Part shown: piece after piece, positions 33,878-46,612 of the stretch
Layout: the number at the start of each line of letters is the position of its first letter
How positions within the stretch are numbered: the stretch's first letter is position 1
From: Rhabditoides inermis
Taxonomy: Eukaryota; Nematoda; Chromadorea; Rhabditida; Rhabditidae
Length of the DNA: 64,000 bases
Reading direction: 5' to 3'
NCBI GenBank assembly: GCA_963966185.1
Contig: CAWZYM010000020.1
Coordinates: forward strand, 507,501-571,500
Position numbers and translations under genes: made by a program
Notes under the pieces: generated by a model
The model's database searches: none
The model's input: the letters and a program-made list of their open reading frames with translations, nothing else
Told to the model about the DNA's origin: nothing

Positions 33878-36477
33878 TTTCGTCCCGCGACCTGTTCAAT
33901 GTGGTTTCATCGGCGGCAGTGGGCCGGAAGAGCGGCCTCGTACTCACTGCCAACCCCCTACAAGCATTCCCCCTCCGGGACAGGGCCACTGTACCCGTAA
34001 GTGGTTTTAATATAAATATTGTATTGATGGCGTTGGCTTGATTTGATATCGATGACTCATTGCGCCGTTTTCTTTGAATTTGTGTGATGCGACGGGAATA
34101 GCATGGGAAAGTGGACGGAGGGATGCATTTTTATTGGTTTTGATGACGAACGGGCGTTTGCAAGAGAGAAGAGAAGATAATGCTAATGGAGATTGTCTAC
34201 GTGTTGTGAAAGCAGTGTGTACGTGATGGATTCCTGGTCATTTCCTCTTTTATGGCGAGCGTCGAGAGAGAGAGAGAGAGAGAGAGTATTTCCCAAGGGT
34301 ATTTCCATGTGGTGGGATGGGTCTGAGTGAATGGGAAGGGATGAGCCCTTGATGGGTGGTGATTAATTTGCATAATGGCAGTGTGGCGCGCCGCCGCCTC
34401 CGCGCGGGTGAATGGTTTCGCATAGGGTCGATGGTTTCCCTTGTTAGAGAAAGGAGGTTGAAATGTTGTGAAGGGATTGTACTTGGTTGTTGTTAAGGGA
34501 TTGTACTTGCGTATTGTATGTTGTGAATGATGTATAGTGTGGTGTTGCGATGTGTTGGCAGTGTGATGAATGGGGTGTCTGTGGAGGACCCAAGAGGTCG
34601 ACTCGCAATGAGTGACGGCTCCCCTGGGTCTGCCACAAAAAGGACAAGTTTCGAGGAAAAGAACGTGGAAGAAATTGTATAGTGTTCGGGACGTTATGTT
34701 AAAGGAAGTAGAAATGACTCGTTGTCATATTTTTATAGTTGTATTAAATTACAAAAACGAAACCCATATTTGCCTTTTGCAGCGCGTTTCGTGTGCGCAG
34801 CACGTGACTGACATGCGACTGAGCAGGGATGAGAGGATGGTGGCAGTCGCCGCCGGAGAGACACTCAAGATCGTCGAGCTAGCCTCAGGTGAGTCTTCGA
34901 CTTATCGATTGATTGATTGATTGATCGATCGATTGCAGGTCGCGACGTGCGCACCCTGACCGGCCACCGCCAGCCGGTCACCTGTCTCACTGCCGCCAAG
35001 AACAACCCCTACGCGTGGGTGTCCGGATCGATGGACAACACGTTCATCTACTGGGACATCCGCACCCATCCCGCTAACGTGATGACGGTGGGTGCGAGAG
35101 GCGGGGCTGGGAGGGGCGTGGCCTCACGTGTCTGTTCAGGTGCGTTGCGGTCGTCCCGTGAACAGCGTGGAGCTGTCTCCGGATGATTCGATTGTGGCAG
35201 TGGGAACAGACATCGGATTCCTCCTCTACGATCTCAAGCAGCGCAAGTTGCTCGTCAATATGCCTGGAGTGTCGGTGAGTGGGCGGGGTTCAGAGGGGAG
35301 GGGCGGAGCTTACCGCATTCATTCAGGTTCTGGGCACGAGCTTCCATCCTTCGGAGTACCTTCTCGCCACATTTGGAGCTGATCACATTGTGAGTATTCA
35401 TTAGTTTTCGCGGATTACGGTATATATGATGTTCAGGTTCGGTTCTGGGATCTGGAGACGTTTACATGTGTGTCGATGAGCGAACCGGCCGAGACGGAGA
35501 TTCGACAGATTGCATTCGCACCCAACGGTATGTGGGCGGGACGTTAGGGGCGGGGCAAGCGATAAGGAAGGGACACTGGGACCATTGTAATTGAATATGT
35601 ACAAGAGTTAGGCGGGATGCCGTTTTTTGTGTCGTTGCGACTGCAGCCTTGAGTTTATGGGATTTGGGAAGAGGGGGGTTCCTTGTTTGTCGCTAGGGGG
35701 CCGGGATAGAATAAAAGAAATGAGGAGGGAGAGGTTCCGGGTCGTTGTTAGACTAGCACTAGGGGGATCATGAAAATGTGGATATATATGTTTAGGAGAC
35801 CTGCTTCTTTCTTCGACCGACTCTCGCTTGCACCTTCTATCGTGGGAGCCGTGCAACGTGCTCGCATCCACAGAGCTGCCCGTCTCTTCCAAGGTACATC
35901 TCTCTCTTTCTCTCTCTTTCTCTCCCTCTCTCTCCCTCCCTCTCTCTCCCTCTCTCTCCCTCTCTCTCCCTCTCTCTCTCCCCTCCCTCTCTCTCTCTCT
36001 CTCCCTCTCTCTCTCCCTCTCTCTCCCTATCTCTCCCCCTCTCTTTCTCTCTCCCTCTCTCTTTCTCTCTTTCTTTCTCTTTCTCTCTCCCTCTCTCTCT
36101 CACACTCTCTCTCTCTCTAGGTGGTGTCTCTGGCTGCTCTGGACCAGGCAGTCGATCTTCTTTGTGCCTTCCCAGACAGGAGCATCTCTCTCCTCAGCTC
36201 CACATATGAGGTACGGTATTCTTCCTGGAGCCCTGTTTGAGTCGTAGGTGAGGTCTCTCTTGCTATCCTATGGACTTCTAGGTGTCATGTCGCGTAAACA
36301 GGATGAGAGAGGGGGAGGGTGGGATCTGGGATTCATATGTGCGTGGCCAGTGACCGCTGACGAGTTGTTGTTGTGTTGTTTTTGTTTTCCAGATTTTCTT
36401 CCCGCACTTTGTAAAATATTGGACGTATTCATGTCTCATCTGGTTACATAGGGTAGTGGCGCTCTTTTTTCTCTCCC

Positions 36478-36517
<40 letters not shown>

Positions 36518-37063
36518 ATATCTCTAAATTGTCTTCAAGTATGAAGGTAAAGCCGGAAGTCCACTCTTTTATATCTGCGTGTTCGCGTTCTCTTATTTCT
36601 GTGCAATTTAGCGAGTAGCGCAGTCGTGCCGTGCGGTGTCAGTGACACTGCAGGTGTGAATTAGGGAGAGAGAGAGAGAGAGAGAGACTAGAGTCTCATT
36701 CAGGAGCTTCTCTCGGAAGAGTCGGACCCGGAGCAGAGCGACCGTCTGAGCACTGAGGAGAACGCGCTCTGCGACCAGCTGTCCGCCAGCACCCAGATCT
36801 CGGTCCCGCCCCTCCTCGCCCCGCCCACTTCCCTCGGTCCCCTCCCTTCGCCCAGTGTCAGCAGCGAGGAGAGCGAGGTGCGTTGCAGCGAGTCACATCA
36901 TCATTGGTTCTCTGTCATTTGTGTGTTTGACCGTGTGTTTTGTAGTCTGACCGTGTGTTTTGTAGTCTGACCGCCTGACGGACGCGTCTCCGGAAGAGCT
37001 GCCGGAGACGGAAATGGTGACGCGCCACAGGGAGTCGGAGGAGTACGCTCCCAGGAGGAGGTG

Positions 37064-37110
<47 letters not shown>

Positions 37111-38031
37111 TTCTTCCTCCGTTCCCCTTCTCTATCTCTCTTCTTTCCTACCGACGCCATTCAGGGTAGCATCTGGGAAGACGAAGGGGGAGATGCCTCC
37201 TCGCAGCAATTCCACCAAGCACCGCAAGCAGTCCACAGGGCACACGGCTAGTCCGCTGCACAAGTACGTTTCCAAAAGGTTTCGATCATTACTAGTATGT
37301 GTGTGTAGAGAGTAGCCATTACTGGTTGCCATGGCGCAGTCGTGGAGTGAGTGAGGGGGGGGGGGGTGTTGCGTGTCTCCACTGGTCTATTCTCCCTCCA
37401 CAAGTACACATGCTCGTGTGTAGGTCTCCGTTTGCTGCCACTCGCGTCACCAGCCGCTCACAGTCCTCTCTCGCCCGCAGCTCGTCCCCGGCCACTGGCT
37501 CCGCCCATGCCAGCCCCGCCCACTCGGCGACTATTGGCCCCAGTCCATCGAGGAAGCTGCCGCCGCGGATGTCGATGGGTGGAGGAGCGCAGAAGGATAA
37601 AATGCGGACGGCAAGGTCAGTGCCGAGAGAGAGAGGGGGGGGAGAGAGAGAGGGGGGGAGAGAGAGGGCGAAAGAGAGAGAGATAACATCATAGTTTTAC
37701 AGGTCTGTTGACCGTATGACTCGAGAAGCGTGCATGGACGACATTCTTGCCGAGATCAACACCGATCACTCGTCCACCATCAAGACGATCGACGCGAAGA
37801 GGAGAGGTAAGTGTAGCCCCGCTCACCGTGGCCCCGCCCCCCCCCCCTCACTGTGTGCATTGTAGGCGTGCGCGGTGCTCGTCAGACGCGGGGAGTGGAT
37901 GCGTCGGAGGGGGACGGCTTCCTGGCGGCCTGTGCTGTGCGCCGGCTGAACAGACACGGATGGAGTCTGGCGAGCAGTGCACAGATGGCACCGAGGTGAG
38001 TGGGGGGAGGAAAGGGTAGTATTATTCAATG

Positions 38032-38064
<33 letters not shown>

Positions 38065-38493
38065 GTTTCATCCGTTTGGATGTGTAGGAGAGATTTGCGT
38101 AGTGACGAGGATATGCGTTCCAGGATCGCCACTCTGCTGTGTGACCCGTGCGAGTCGACTCGCCAAGCCGCGCTAGACGCTCTCACCAAGATTGTCACTG
38201 GTGAGCGTTATTTTATTTTTTTTAATATAGGATGACAGCTGGGGTTCTCTCTGCAGAGTAGTTTTCATGAATCGAGTGGATACATTAACCTTTACCATTT
38301 CCTATGATTGTGTGTTTTATTGTCAATATGGTATTTCCGACCTGGGTGACGCTATTCGATGCGCGATCCGACCAAATCCCTCGATTGGAGTCGATGTGGC
38401 CGCCGAACAACGCACCGCCAATGGGAATGTTGTGCACAAGGTATGGGGAGGGGGAGGAAGGGAGAGAGAGGGGGGATGGAGAGAGAGGGCGGA

Positions 38494-38524
<31 letters not shown>

Positions 38525-38662
38525 GGAGGGAGGAGTGTACGTGTTGTGTTGCAGGAGTTGCTGCAGATCCAGATGAACGCTGCCTTCATGACTGCCAAGA
38601 TGAGCAGCAGCCAGAAGAGCGAATTCGAGACGGTCATGCGCATTTTCGAGAGCGGAGTCTAG
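33878..38662 (+). CDS. KATNB1: Katanin p80 WD40 subunit B1 (5' end unresolved)
   Basis: The chain starts behind an acceptor at 33877 and ends at TAG 38660-38662; no in-frame ATG is seen in the first exon, so a 5' exon is missing. A WD40 propeller fills the first half: RTLTGHRQPVTCL, WDIRTHPANVMT, NSVELSPDDSIVAVGT, FHPSEYLLATFGADHIVRF and WDLETFTCVSM, the last two being diagnostic of katanin p80. A Ser/Pro/Arg-rich linker follows, then a helical C-terminal con80 domain (TREACMDDILAEINTDHS, FLAACAVRRLNRHGWSLA, AALDALTKIVT, ELLQIQMNAAFMTAKM) that binds the p60 ATPase. The complex severs microtubules and p80 targets it to spindle poles. Many introns hold GA/CT tracts (35896-36115, 37063-37107, 37622-37680). 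Confidence 0.85.
35896..36117. repeat. 220-bp CT/CCCT tract in katanin intron
   Basis: Begins 2-4 nt after the donor (AAG|GTACATCTCTCT) and runs into the acceptor (CTCTCTAG), filling the whole intron. Confidence 0.95.
36480..36515. repeat. (CT)n microsatellite in katanin intron
   Basis: Pure CT tract. Confidence 0.9.
38033..38063. repeat. (AAT)n trinucleotide repeat
   Basis: Ten or so ATA/AAT units in a katanin intron. Confidence 0.9.
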
Positions 38663-38910
38663 CAGAGTAGTTGCTTAATATGATCATAATTCACCAACTT
38701 ACCACTGTACAGAGATTGGGTGCCACTCAGGGTTCTATTAGTTTATTATATGATTTACACATGTGCAATGATTAACAAACAACCCCCACACACAAACACT
38801 TGATTGTACCGCTTTGCTCGCCTTATATGATGTACTGGTTGTATATGCTCTCTGTGGGAGTGATTCGCTCGCAAAGTGCCTCTTTATCAAGCGAGGACCT
38901 ATTGTGAATG

Positions 38911-38916
38911 AATAAA
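38911..38916 (+). terminator. Polyadenylation signal AATAAA for katanin p80
   Basis: AATAAA about 250 nt after the stop codon and just before the stop of the convergent MARVEL-type gene. Confidence 0.55.
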
Positions 38917-38968
38917 TGTATTTATATAATGTTGTGAGATCTTTCTGGATGGACGTTGTTTGGATGAA

Positions 38969-39849
38969 CTACTGTCGATCATCTAAGAATGGTTCGATAC
39001 TGTGGCGAACTGTAGGATCTTTGGAGAAGAGAGAGCACACTCTCACGAGATCGACTAGAGAAGCGATAAACGTGAAGATAGCGAGCACCTGAAAGGGGGC
39101 GTGGTCAGGATGGGCGTGGTATGGGCGAACTCACAGTGGCGAGCCACCAAGCGTTGTGCTCCCAACGATAGGATGAATATGCTAAGATGAATGTGGAGAC
39201 CAGCCATAGGAAAGAAGAGGAAAAGAGGTACAGCAGCTCCTGAAAGGGGCGGAGTTGATGTGGGCGGAGCTAGTGTGGTGACAAAGTTTGCATGTCTCAC
39301 ATAGAGGATCCAGTTAATATTCGGCGATGCAATTGGTACATTGAAAGAATAGACTGCGACCAAGGTCTGAAAGTATGAATTGAATATAAACAGTATGAAT
39401 AGTTGCTTACGGGTGATATGAAGGCAGTGATGAGAGCGATACAACACACTCCATACGAGGCGACGAACTGCGCTTTCACAGCGCACACCAGACACAGACA
39501 TGTCACAGCTGACAGCTGAAATGGAAGCATAAAGGTAAAGGTAAAGGTATCTCCCCGCGAATCAAGAGATTACTCTGCGCAAGGGGGAGACCTTTACCTT
39601 TGAAATCTGAAATGCGATCATATCAGATTATAATATATATTTTAATATTCGTCACAATGCGTCACACGTTTTTTTGTGGTAAAATTGACTGACTCCCTGG
39701 AATAGTCGCAGGGCAGCGGTGACAGTGGCCAGATACCAGCACTGCAAACGGGGCGGGCTGAAAGGAACAGAGGAATTTTGCATAAAGTGTAGTATTGCTA
39801 CTATTGCTTTCCCTATAAAGTAATATACTCACCGTTGTTTGTTTGGCAT
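38969..39849 (-). CDS. MARVEL/MAL-like four-helix membrane protein
   Basis: ATG at 39847-39849 (MPNKQRPPRLQCWYLA), TAG at 38969-38971; about 160 residues over six exons. At least four hydrophobic helices are visible: CWYLATVTAALRLFQG with CLCLVCAVKAQFVA, CCIALITAFISPTLVAV, LFSSSFLWLVSTFILAYSS and WWLATVLAIFTFIASLVDLV. The third helix with the WLVSTFILAY pattern and the short Arg/Lys-rich ends fit MARVEL-domain proteins (MAL, plasmolipin, CMTM, synaptogyrin), which sit in lipid-ordered membranes and vesicles. The subfamily is not clear. One donor is weak (GGA|GTCAGT). A hairpin element lies in the second intron (39531-39602). Confidence 0.65.
39531..39602. repeat. Short inverted-repeat (hairpin) element
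   Basis: AAAGGTAAAGGTATCTCCCC on one side pairs with GGGGGAGACCTTTACCTTT on the other, with about 25 nt between. It could be a minimal MITE or a chance foldback of a GGTAAA repeat. Confidence 0.55.
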
Positions 39850-39960
39850 GGCGCTGTAATCGATTGGGTGAATGAGAATGAGTCAGGTTATCAGCACATT
39901 CGAACGCTTCCTTTTTATCACTCCAATGATATCACGATCACCCACCCATAGATAGTGCCT

Positions 39961-39963
<3 letters not shown>

Positions 39964-40004
<41 letters not shown>

Positions 40005-40069
40005 TTCTCTCTTTCTCTCTTTCTCTCTTTCTCTCTCTCTCTCTCTTTCTCTCTTTCTCTCTTTCTCTC

Positions 40070-40114
<45 letters not shown>

Positions 40115-40211
40115 ATCTCTTTCTCTCTCTCTTTTCTCTCTCTTTCTCTCTCTCTTTCTCTCTTTCTCTCTTTCTCTCTTTCTCTCTCTCTTTCTCTCTT
40201 TCTCTCTCTCT
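39964..40211. repeat. 250-bp CT / CTTTCTCT tract
   Basis: Pyrimidine-only block of CT and an octamer TCTCTTTC. It lies in the promoter interval between the divergent MARVEL-type and CUB-LDLa genes. Confidence 0.95.
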
Positions 40212-40676
40212 ACCCAGTTGTCTGGGGTGGGAGATGTTTCGTAAGTAAATTGGTTGGGTTGGAATGTTGGAAAGGAGGAAAGGATAAGCACATGTTGGGC
40301 GGAGGGACCGGAGGGCGGGCAGACAGCCCTCCCCCTCTCAAGTGAGTGTGTGAGCGAGAGAGAGGGGGGGGGGAGAGAGAGAGAGAGGGAGAGAGAGGGG
40401 AGAGAGAGAGAGAGGGAGGGAGAGAGGGGCGGAGGGCTCCAAAGGAGGCGCGGCCGCGTGTCCAAATTGCATACGCATATGATTTGCCCCTCGGCCCTTT
40501 TCGGAGGAGGAGGAGAGAGACCCACACTCATCCACCCCCTCCTCCACACCCAATACTCGCCCGCTGTGTGTCCGCTGTGTACTCGCGTGTATTGTTGTGC
40601 TGACTCCGCCCCTTCAGGCCCCGCCCCCCGTCTCACCTGGGGATCGATGCGTGTGGAGGTCGCATAGACACGGGAG

Positions 40677-40735
40677 ATGACACTCGCCGCGGCGCTAGCG
40701 CTGGGGCTCCTCATTGTACTCGACAGACAGAGGTA

Positions 40736-40776
<41 letters not shown>

Positions 40777-41910
40777 TGACTGTCCATCTAGGGTGTTGTG
40801 TGTGGACGAGGCGTGTCCCTCTGGCGTGCACTCGGACCGTCCGGCGATCGGCCGCCTCCACTCTCCCAACCACCCCGACCCCTATCCCGCCGCCGTCGAC
40901 TGCTCCATCCCACTCACCACCGTGCCCAGCAACGTGGTGCGCGTCAAGTTCACCAGGTGGGTGTGGCACCAGTCTGGCACCAGTCTGGCACCACAGGCAC
41001 TAGTCGCTTGCAGCTTTGATCTGGCGCCGCCCAGCGTCGAGTCGTCGCAATGTCTGTATGCGTATGTGCTGATCATAGTGGCGGACAGACAGGGCAGACA
41101 GCACGTGGGAGGGCGGATATGCGGCAACGACGCGCCCATGGAGGTAGGCATCTCTCTCTCTCTCTATCTCTCTATCTCTCTATCTCTCTATCTCTCTATC
41201 TCTCTATCTCTCTATCTCTCTCTCTCCCTCTCTTTCTTTCTTTATCTCACCTTTCCATATTCAGATGGACACGATGCAGTACTCTGTCACCATCCAGTTT
41301 GTGTCCCTCAAACGCACCGGCCACAAGGGATTCGCACTCGAGTACGAGTTCGTGTCCGAAGGTGATTGATTGATTTTTACAATGTTGTAAGTAAATAAGT
41401 ACAAGTAGCTATTAGCTGTAAATGCTTTCGTCACCACGATCGGGTTCTGTTTCCCTAACTCGTTTGTTTGAGCGGCGATCGGAGCTCCGCGTTCGCTGTA
41501 CGGAGACCCGGATGGCAGTTGGCAGCCCGAGTGCGGGGGCATCAGCGCGCCCGCACAGTCCTCTGGTCAGTATGCTGATCGGGGTTATCAGTAATCAGTT
41601 CCATGAGTTATGAGTACTCTGTGGAGTTCTAACGAGAACATATGGCACCAAGCTTTTCTGAAAGACTCACCCAGCATCTGCGTTTTATGACTCTCAATTA
41701 GATGCGAGAAAGCATGGCCCAGAGATTTTTCAGCAATGACTCACCCCATCACTTGCGTTTCATGTGGGTATTTTCAGGTGAGATCGTGTCCCCCGGCTTT
41801 CCGTCGACCTACCCGCGGAACGTGAGGTGCAACTGGCTGATCCGAGTAGAACCCCGACAGAGGATCTACATCCGACTCGTATCCCTCTACCTCGCCTCCA
41901 CCATCGGTGC

Positions 41911-41964
<54 letters not shown>

Positions 41965-42127
41965 TGTGAATCCGTTTTGTTTGTTTTGGCAACACCATTG
42001 TTTTTGTGTGTGGGAGAGTTCGTTCTCTCTCGTTCTTCCTCCGTTTTTGCACGCCGGCTTATCGACGTTTCGCTAATGACTCGGGAGTTTTCTTCCTGGG
42101 GGCAGAGGGAGGAGAAGGAGAGGGAGA

Positions 42128-42163
<36 letters not shown>

Positions 42164-42447
42164 CCCCTATTTGGACTGCAGACAGATTGGAAACACCCAA
42201 TCTCCCCAATCGCTCATTTCATTTCGAGCGAATCAAGTGGGGGCAAATTAGAGAAGAGGCACGTAGACGAAAATGGGTATCGATTCATTGAAACACTACT
42301 GGAAACGGTTTCTGAATCTCACATTATTGATTGAGTTATTGATTGATTTGCAGCCGAGTGTGAGCGGGCGGCTCTATTGATCATGGATGGATATCGACAC
42401 GAGGGGATCTGGAGGAGAGAGTACGCAGACGGGACAGAAGCAAGGTG

Positions 42448-42494
<47 letters not shown>

Positions 42495-42754
42495 TGCACG
42501 TCTTCTGTACACTATATGATCATCATCATTTTCATACCCATACGATTATGCTTGACCAAAATTACGTTGCCGTTCAGATTCTGCGGTCAGCAGGACTACT
42601 ACATGGAGGAGGGGATGAAGAGCTACATGTCCACCTCCAATCGTCTCCTCGTCAGGTGAGCACACACCTGTCCACACCTGTCCACTTCCGGCTACTATCG
42701 ACTAGATGCGCGCGGCGGTCATTCGCATGTGTTGGTCGCTTGCGATAGAGAGAG

Positions 42755-42793
<39 letters not shown>

Positions 42794-44463
42794 TGGGGAT
42801 AACTTCGTTTCGAGGGTCCGCGTTTGCCAGTCGCGGAGCGCATCGCGCGAACCTGGGTGGAATAGGAGGGTGGTAGCGTGGGTCGGTCTTTGGCACTCTG
42901 GAAGTGGCAATCTCACGTTGCTGGAGTGAAAGTACTAGTGAAGTGCGCGTGTGACCTTATAGAGAGAGTGATAAACTACGAAACAAGCTTTTTCGAGAGA
43001 GGGAGAGAGAGAGAGAGAGAGGGGGGGGGGCGGGCAAAGCCTGATTGATTGATGAGGATTATGCGCGTGTAGTTGCGGGATTCTGGAGCGTCGTTGCGTG
43101 AATTTATGTCGCAGCTGTCTCTTTACTCAAACAACTCAAACACAGCTTCGGAAAGAACGTTGCAAAAGTGATTCCGATAAATTCGAAAACTGTATTTTTA
43201 TATTTATTTCGGAAACTTTAATCAAGACTGACTACTACGCATACCCGTTGTCGTTGTGATTGGGAGTAAGCGATATAGCGACGCAGGTTTTCAGCAGTGT
43301 GATTGGCACTTGAGGCCTCCGAAAGCCCAGAAGTGACGTGTGAAGTGTGAACGTTCATCCGTGGAATCATACATTGCCATATGATCCCCGTTCAGATTCG
43401 TGACGAGCGACCGGCCGCCGCGCGATTTCTCCTCCGAGACACACATGATCGGATTCAAGGTGCGCAGTAGACGTGCAGTAGACGTGGCAGACGACGTGGG
43501 GTTGCAGGTGATCTGGACGGCGGTGGACTCGTTCATCGAGGACCCCTCGGCGACCACGCACCCCTCGCAGTCGGTCGCCCCCATAGAGAGCAGCCAGCAC
43601 TGCGCCCAGTTCCTATGCAACGGCGGTCAACTCTGTCTCGATCAGGTAGGAATAGGTGTTTTTATGGTGTGACAAGAATTTGAAAATGTATTGTATTAGT
43701 GTGGTCTTGTATTATATAATGTATTCTATAAATGCAATGTTTGTTGTTAAGGGCCAGTCGATGTGCTCGCAGCGGGTGCAGCTGTGCATCTCGTCTGCCC
43801 TGGTGTGCGACGGAGTCGCCAACTGTCCCGAGGGAGACTTCTCCGATGAACTACACTGTATGTTGTTGTTATAGTGACAGATATATTGGTAGTTCATATG
43901 TTTCTAATAACAAATCAATGGATTTCGAAATCGCGTAGGGTGATCAAACCAAACGGCCCCTAATGTTGAAAGCAATGGTCACTGGTGCACTTCCGCTGTT
44001 ATAGTCCCTCTGTTAATGTTCCCGTGTTCAGGTCGTTCGGGTGAGATCGGTATCGTGGCTGGAACGGCAGCCGCCTCCCTCCTTCTACTCATAGCCATAT
44101 GCGTGTGCTGCGAGCGAGCGAGGAAGAGGAGGAACAGGAGGAAGGCAACCAGGTGGGGGGAGGGAGGAGGGAGGGAGAGGGAGGAGAGAGAGTTATTGTA
44201 GAGCGAACCGCGTGCCGGCTGCGATTACCTGTTCCTCGGGCACTCTGGCTCGGAATGGACAGGCGGGGTTCCTACGTCAACCCTACCTCATAGACGACTA
44301 CAGACCCAACAGCGGTGGCAAGAAGAAGAACGACGAGAAGGTTGGCAGTCTGACCCCACCCCCTCTAGCCCCGCCCTTTCAGTCTGGCTTCGAGGCGTAC
44401 AGCCTAGACGAGAGGAGTCGCTCGCGGCTGACGCGGGAGGAGGAGAGGCGTCCGCATCGGTGA
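40677..44463 (+). CDS. CUB-CUB-LDLa transmembrane protein (NETO/SOL-2-like)
   Basis: ATG at 40677 starts a signal peptide (MTLAAALALGLLIVL). CUB 1 covers about 40790-41360 (LHSPNHPDPYPAAVDCSI, FALEYEFVSE). CUB 2 covers about 41775-43460 (GEIVSPGFPSTYPRNVRCNW, IRVEPRQRIYIRLVS, FCGQQDYY). An LDL-receptor class A module follows (about 43600-43860: QFLCNGGQLCLDQ, CISSALVCDGVANCPEGDFS, DELHC). After one membrane helix (about 44046-44108, GIVAGTAAASLLLLIAICVC) comes a basic stop-transfer and a cytoplasmic tail to TGA 44461-44463. This layout is that of NETO auxiliary subunits of glutamate receptors and the worm proteins SOL-2 and LEV-10. The orthologue is inferred from the two-CUB count; LEV-10 has five. 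Confidence 0.8.
41152..41225. repeat. (CTCTATCT)n repeat in intron
   Basis: Eight or so copies of an octamer, starting about 8 nt after the donor (GAG|GTAGGCATCTCT). Confidence 0.9.
41909..41957. repeat. (CT)n microsatellite in intron
   Basis: Pure CT starting 5 nt after a donor (ATCG|GTGCGTCTCT). Confidence 0.95.
42449..42491. repeat. (GA)n microsatellite in intron
   Basis: Pure GA starting 5 nt after a donor (CAAG|GTGGGCAGAG). Confidence 0.95.
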
Positions 44464-44988
44464 CAATTAGAGAGCGAGCTGTAGACGATGACGACACGCG
44501 GGCGCCCCGTCGGAGCCCCGTCGGCCCCCGGTGAGGCGCCCCGCGCACGAGTCCGCAGCCTCGCTCACCCCACAGCTCATCACCACGTGCCTCTATGTTG
44601 CGTAGCTGCCCCTTTTCTATTGCTGCGTAGCTACCCGTGTTCTGTAGACATTGATATTCCGAAGACCGGTGTCTATGCAAGTGTGTCACTGCAGACCAAA
44701 TAGGACACTGTAGGTGTAGGTAGGAGTACTGTAGGCGGTACGGTAGTCAAGTGCGCACTTGCACAGACACGGTCACATATCAACGACAAGTTTTATATAT
44801 GTTACAGAATAAGTATGCAATTCGTTGTTTTCCGTATTCATTGCTCAACTGCTCAATGTTTATGTAACTTCGCTGCCAATTCGAATCTCCAGTGTGTTTT
44901 CTATGCAATCATGTTTGTTTCTTATTTTGATGTTAGCCGTTTTTATAAAGATATTTTAAACGAATATTATTTTACAGAGAATATTCCG

Positions 44989-45043
<55 letters not shown>

Positions 45044-45663
45044 ACGCGCTTTCTCGCTATCAGATCATAAAGAAAGCGAGAGCTGAGTGCTCGTATGTTA
45101 TCGCTCCGAAAAAGTCGCAAAAGCCCTCATCTCGCGATATCCACACTTCTTTTGTTTATTTCTTTGTGTGCGGTTTGTTTGTAGGGCAAATCTTGCATTG
45201 ACTCGCCACAGTTGATTGATGGAGAGTTTACGGGGATGACTCATCTCATGCCGTGTGTTCCCCTACTACTATTTAGATCAAGGCTGGTGAATCATCTCTC
45301 AAACCACCAAAACATTTCGAAACAATTCGTACCAGTTTATGTGTACCTTTTTTGTGGTGTGTTTATATATCAGAAGCTGTGATCTGACCCGACGATACCC
45401 TCCGATACGTGCGTGACCTTAGATCTCCATTGATCCAAGGACATTCCTCTCACCCTCACCCTCACCCTCTCAATCCCCTCACTTGCCGCTCAATCGATCC
45501 TCGAGGTGTCTATTATAGTCCATATTTGCGTTTGTGCCCCTTTTATTGGCCGAACAATAGTCGAATCACCGTTGTATGGCCCACACTCGAGGATATATAT
45601 GTTTTTATTCGTCAAAGTGTGACTATTACTTAGCAACTAGATGTGATCATATTCCGTCTTGAG

Positions 45664-45665
<2 letters not shown>

Positions 45666-45722
<57 letters not shown>
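45666..45722. repeat. (GA)n microsatellite
   Basis: About 56 nt of uninterrupted GA. Confidence 0.95.
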
Positions 45723-45725
<3 letters not shown>

Positions 45726-46554
45726 GGGATCTTTTGATGAGCTCAATTGTGTGAGTTGTGCGGCGCGTGAGCACACGTCTCTCACTCACAAGTGCCTTTT
45801 CGCGCGTCTTTCAACCTTGTGTGTACTTCCCGGTCTCCTTTCGCCGCCGCTCCGTTCGAAACATGCTTCATAGCCCTATAGCCTTGCCTAATCTCGACGA
45901 CCCGTTTCGTTGTAAATGCACAATCGAACATGAATTTGTAATCTCTCTCCTTTCGGTTAGCGTGGCCTTGGAAAAAGAGAGAGGGGGAGAGCGAGAGAGA
46001 GAGAGAGAGGTGCAAAACTGGATATAGTTATGATGTACTTACTCCCGATTTGATTCCCGCATCGCTGCGATTTGCTGTGTACCATTGCCCCATTAGGCAT
46101 TAATGATGAAAAAGTAGCTGCTATCGGTGAGATTATGGTAAGCCGTGGACGAAAGTGGGTTACTCTTTCCCCTCTCTTCTACCTGTTAGAGAGAGAAAGT
46201 TATTGTGGTGGTGTCGGTTGGGATCCCGTAATGAGAATTCGATCGATTGAGCGAACGGGGGGAGTGAGAGGCGAGAGCGGGCGGAGAGAGCGTGTGGCAT
46301 GGAAGAGAGCCAGAGACGTGACCCGGTTAAATCCCGGAGAGAGTGAGCGAATCGGGGCCCCGAACAATCTCCGGATTCAGCTACATTTTCTGGCCGGCCA
46401 TATTCTGTTTTCTCCCCCGTTATTTTGGGGTGGACGTCCTTTTGTGGAATTATGCAGTGACCGCGCCTCGCCTCGCCCCATCTCTCCCGCCCTATTATCC
46501 TAGCTGTGTTTCCATTTAAAGCTGCACCCATGTTTGTCTCGCTCTGTGTAAATG

Positions 46555-46557
<3 letters not shown>

Positions 46558-46601
<44 letters not shown>

Positions 46602-46612
46602 CTCTCTCTCTC
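46558..46612. repeat. (CT)n microsatellite
   Basis: About 50 nt of CT. Confidence 0.95.

Noticed and set aside
35770..36247. Two overlapping ~120-residue Ser/Leu frames
   Set aside because: They translate the CT tract filling a katanin intron.
39959..40969. 336-residue minus-strand frame with Arg/Glu repeats
   Set aside because: Crosses a CT/GA tract and the antisense of the CUB-LDLa gene's 5' exons; no coherent composition.
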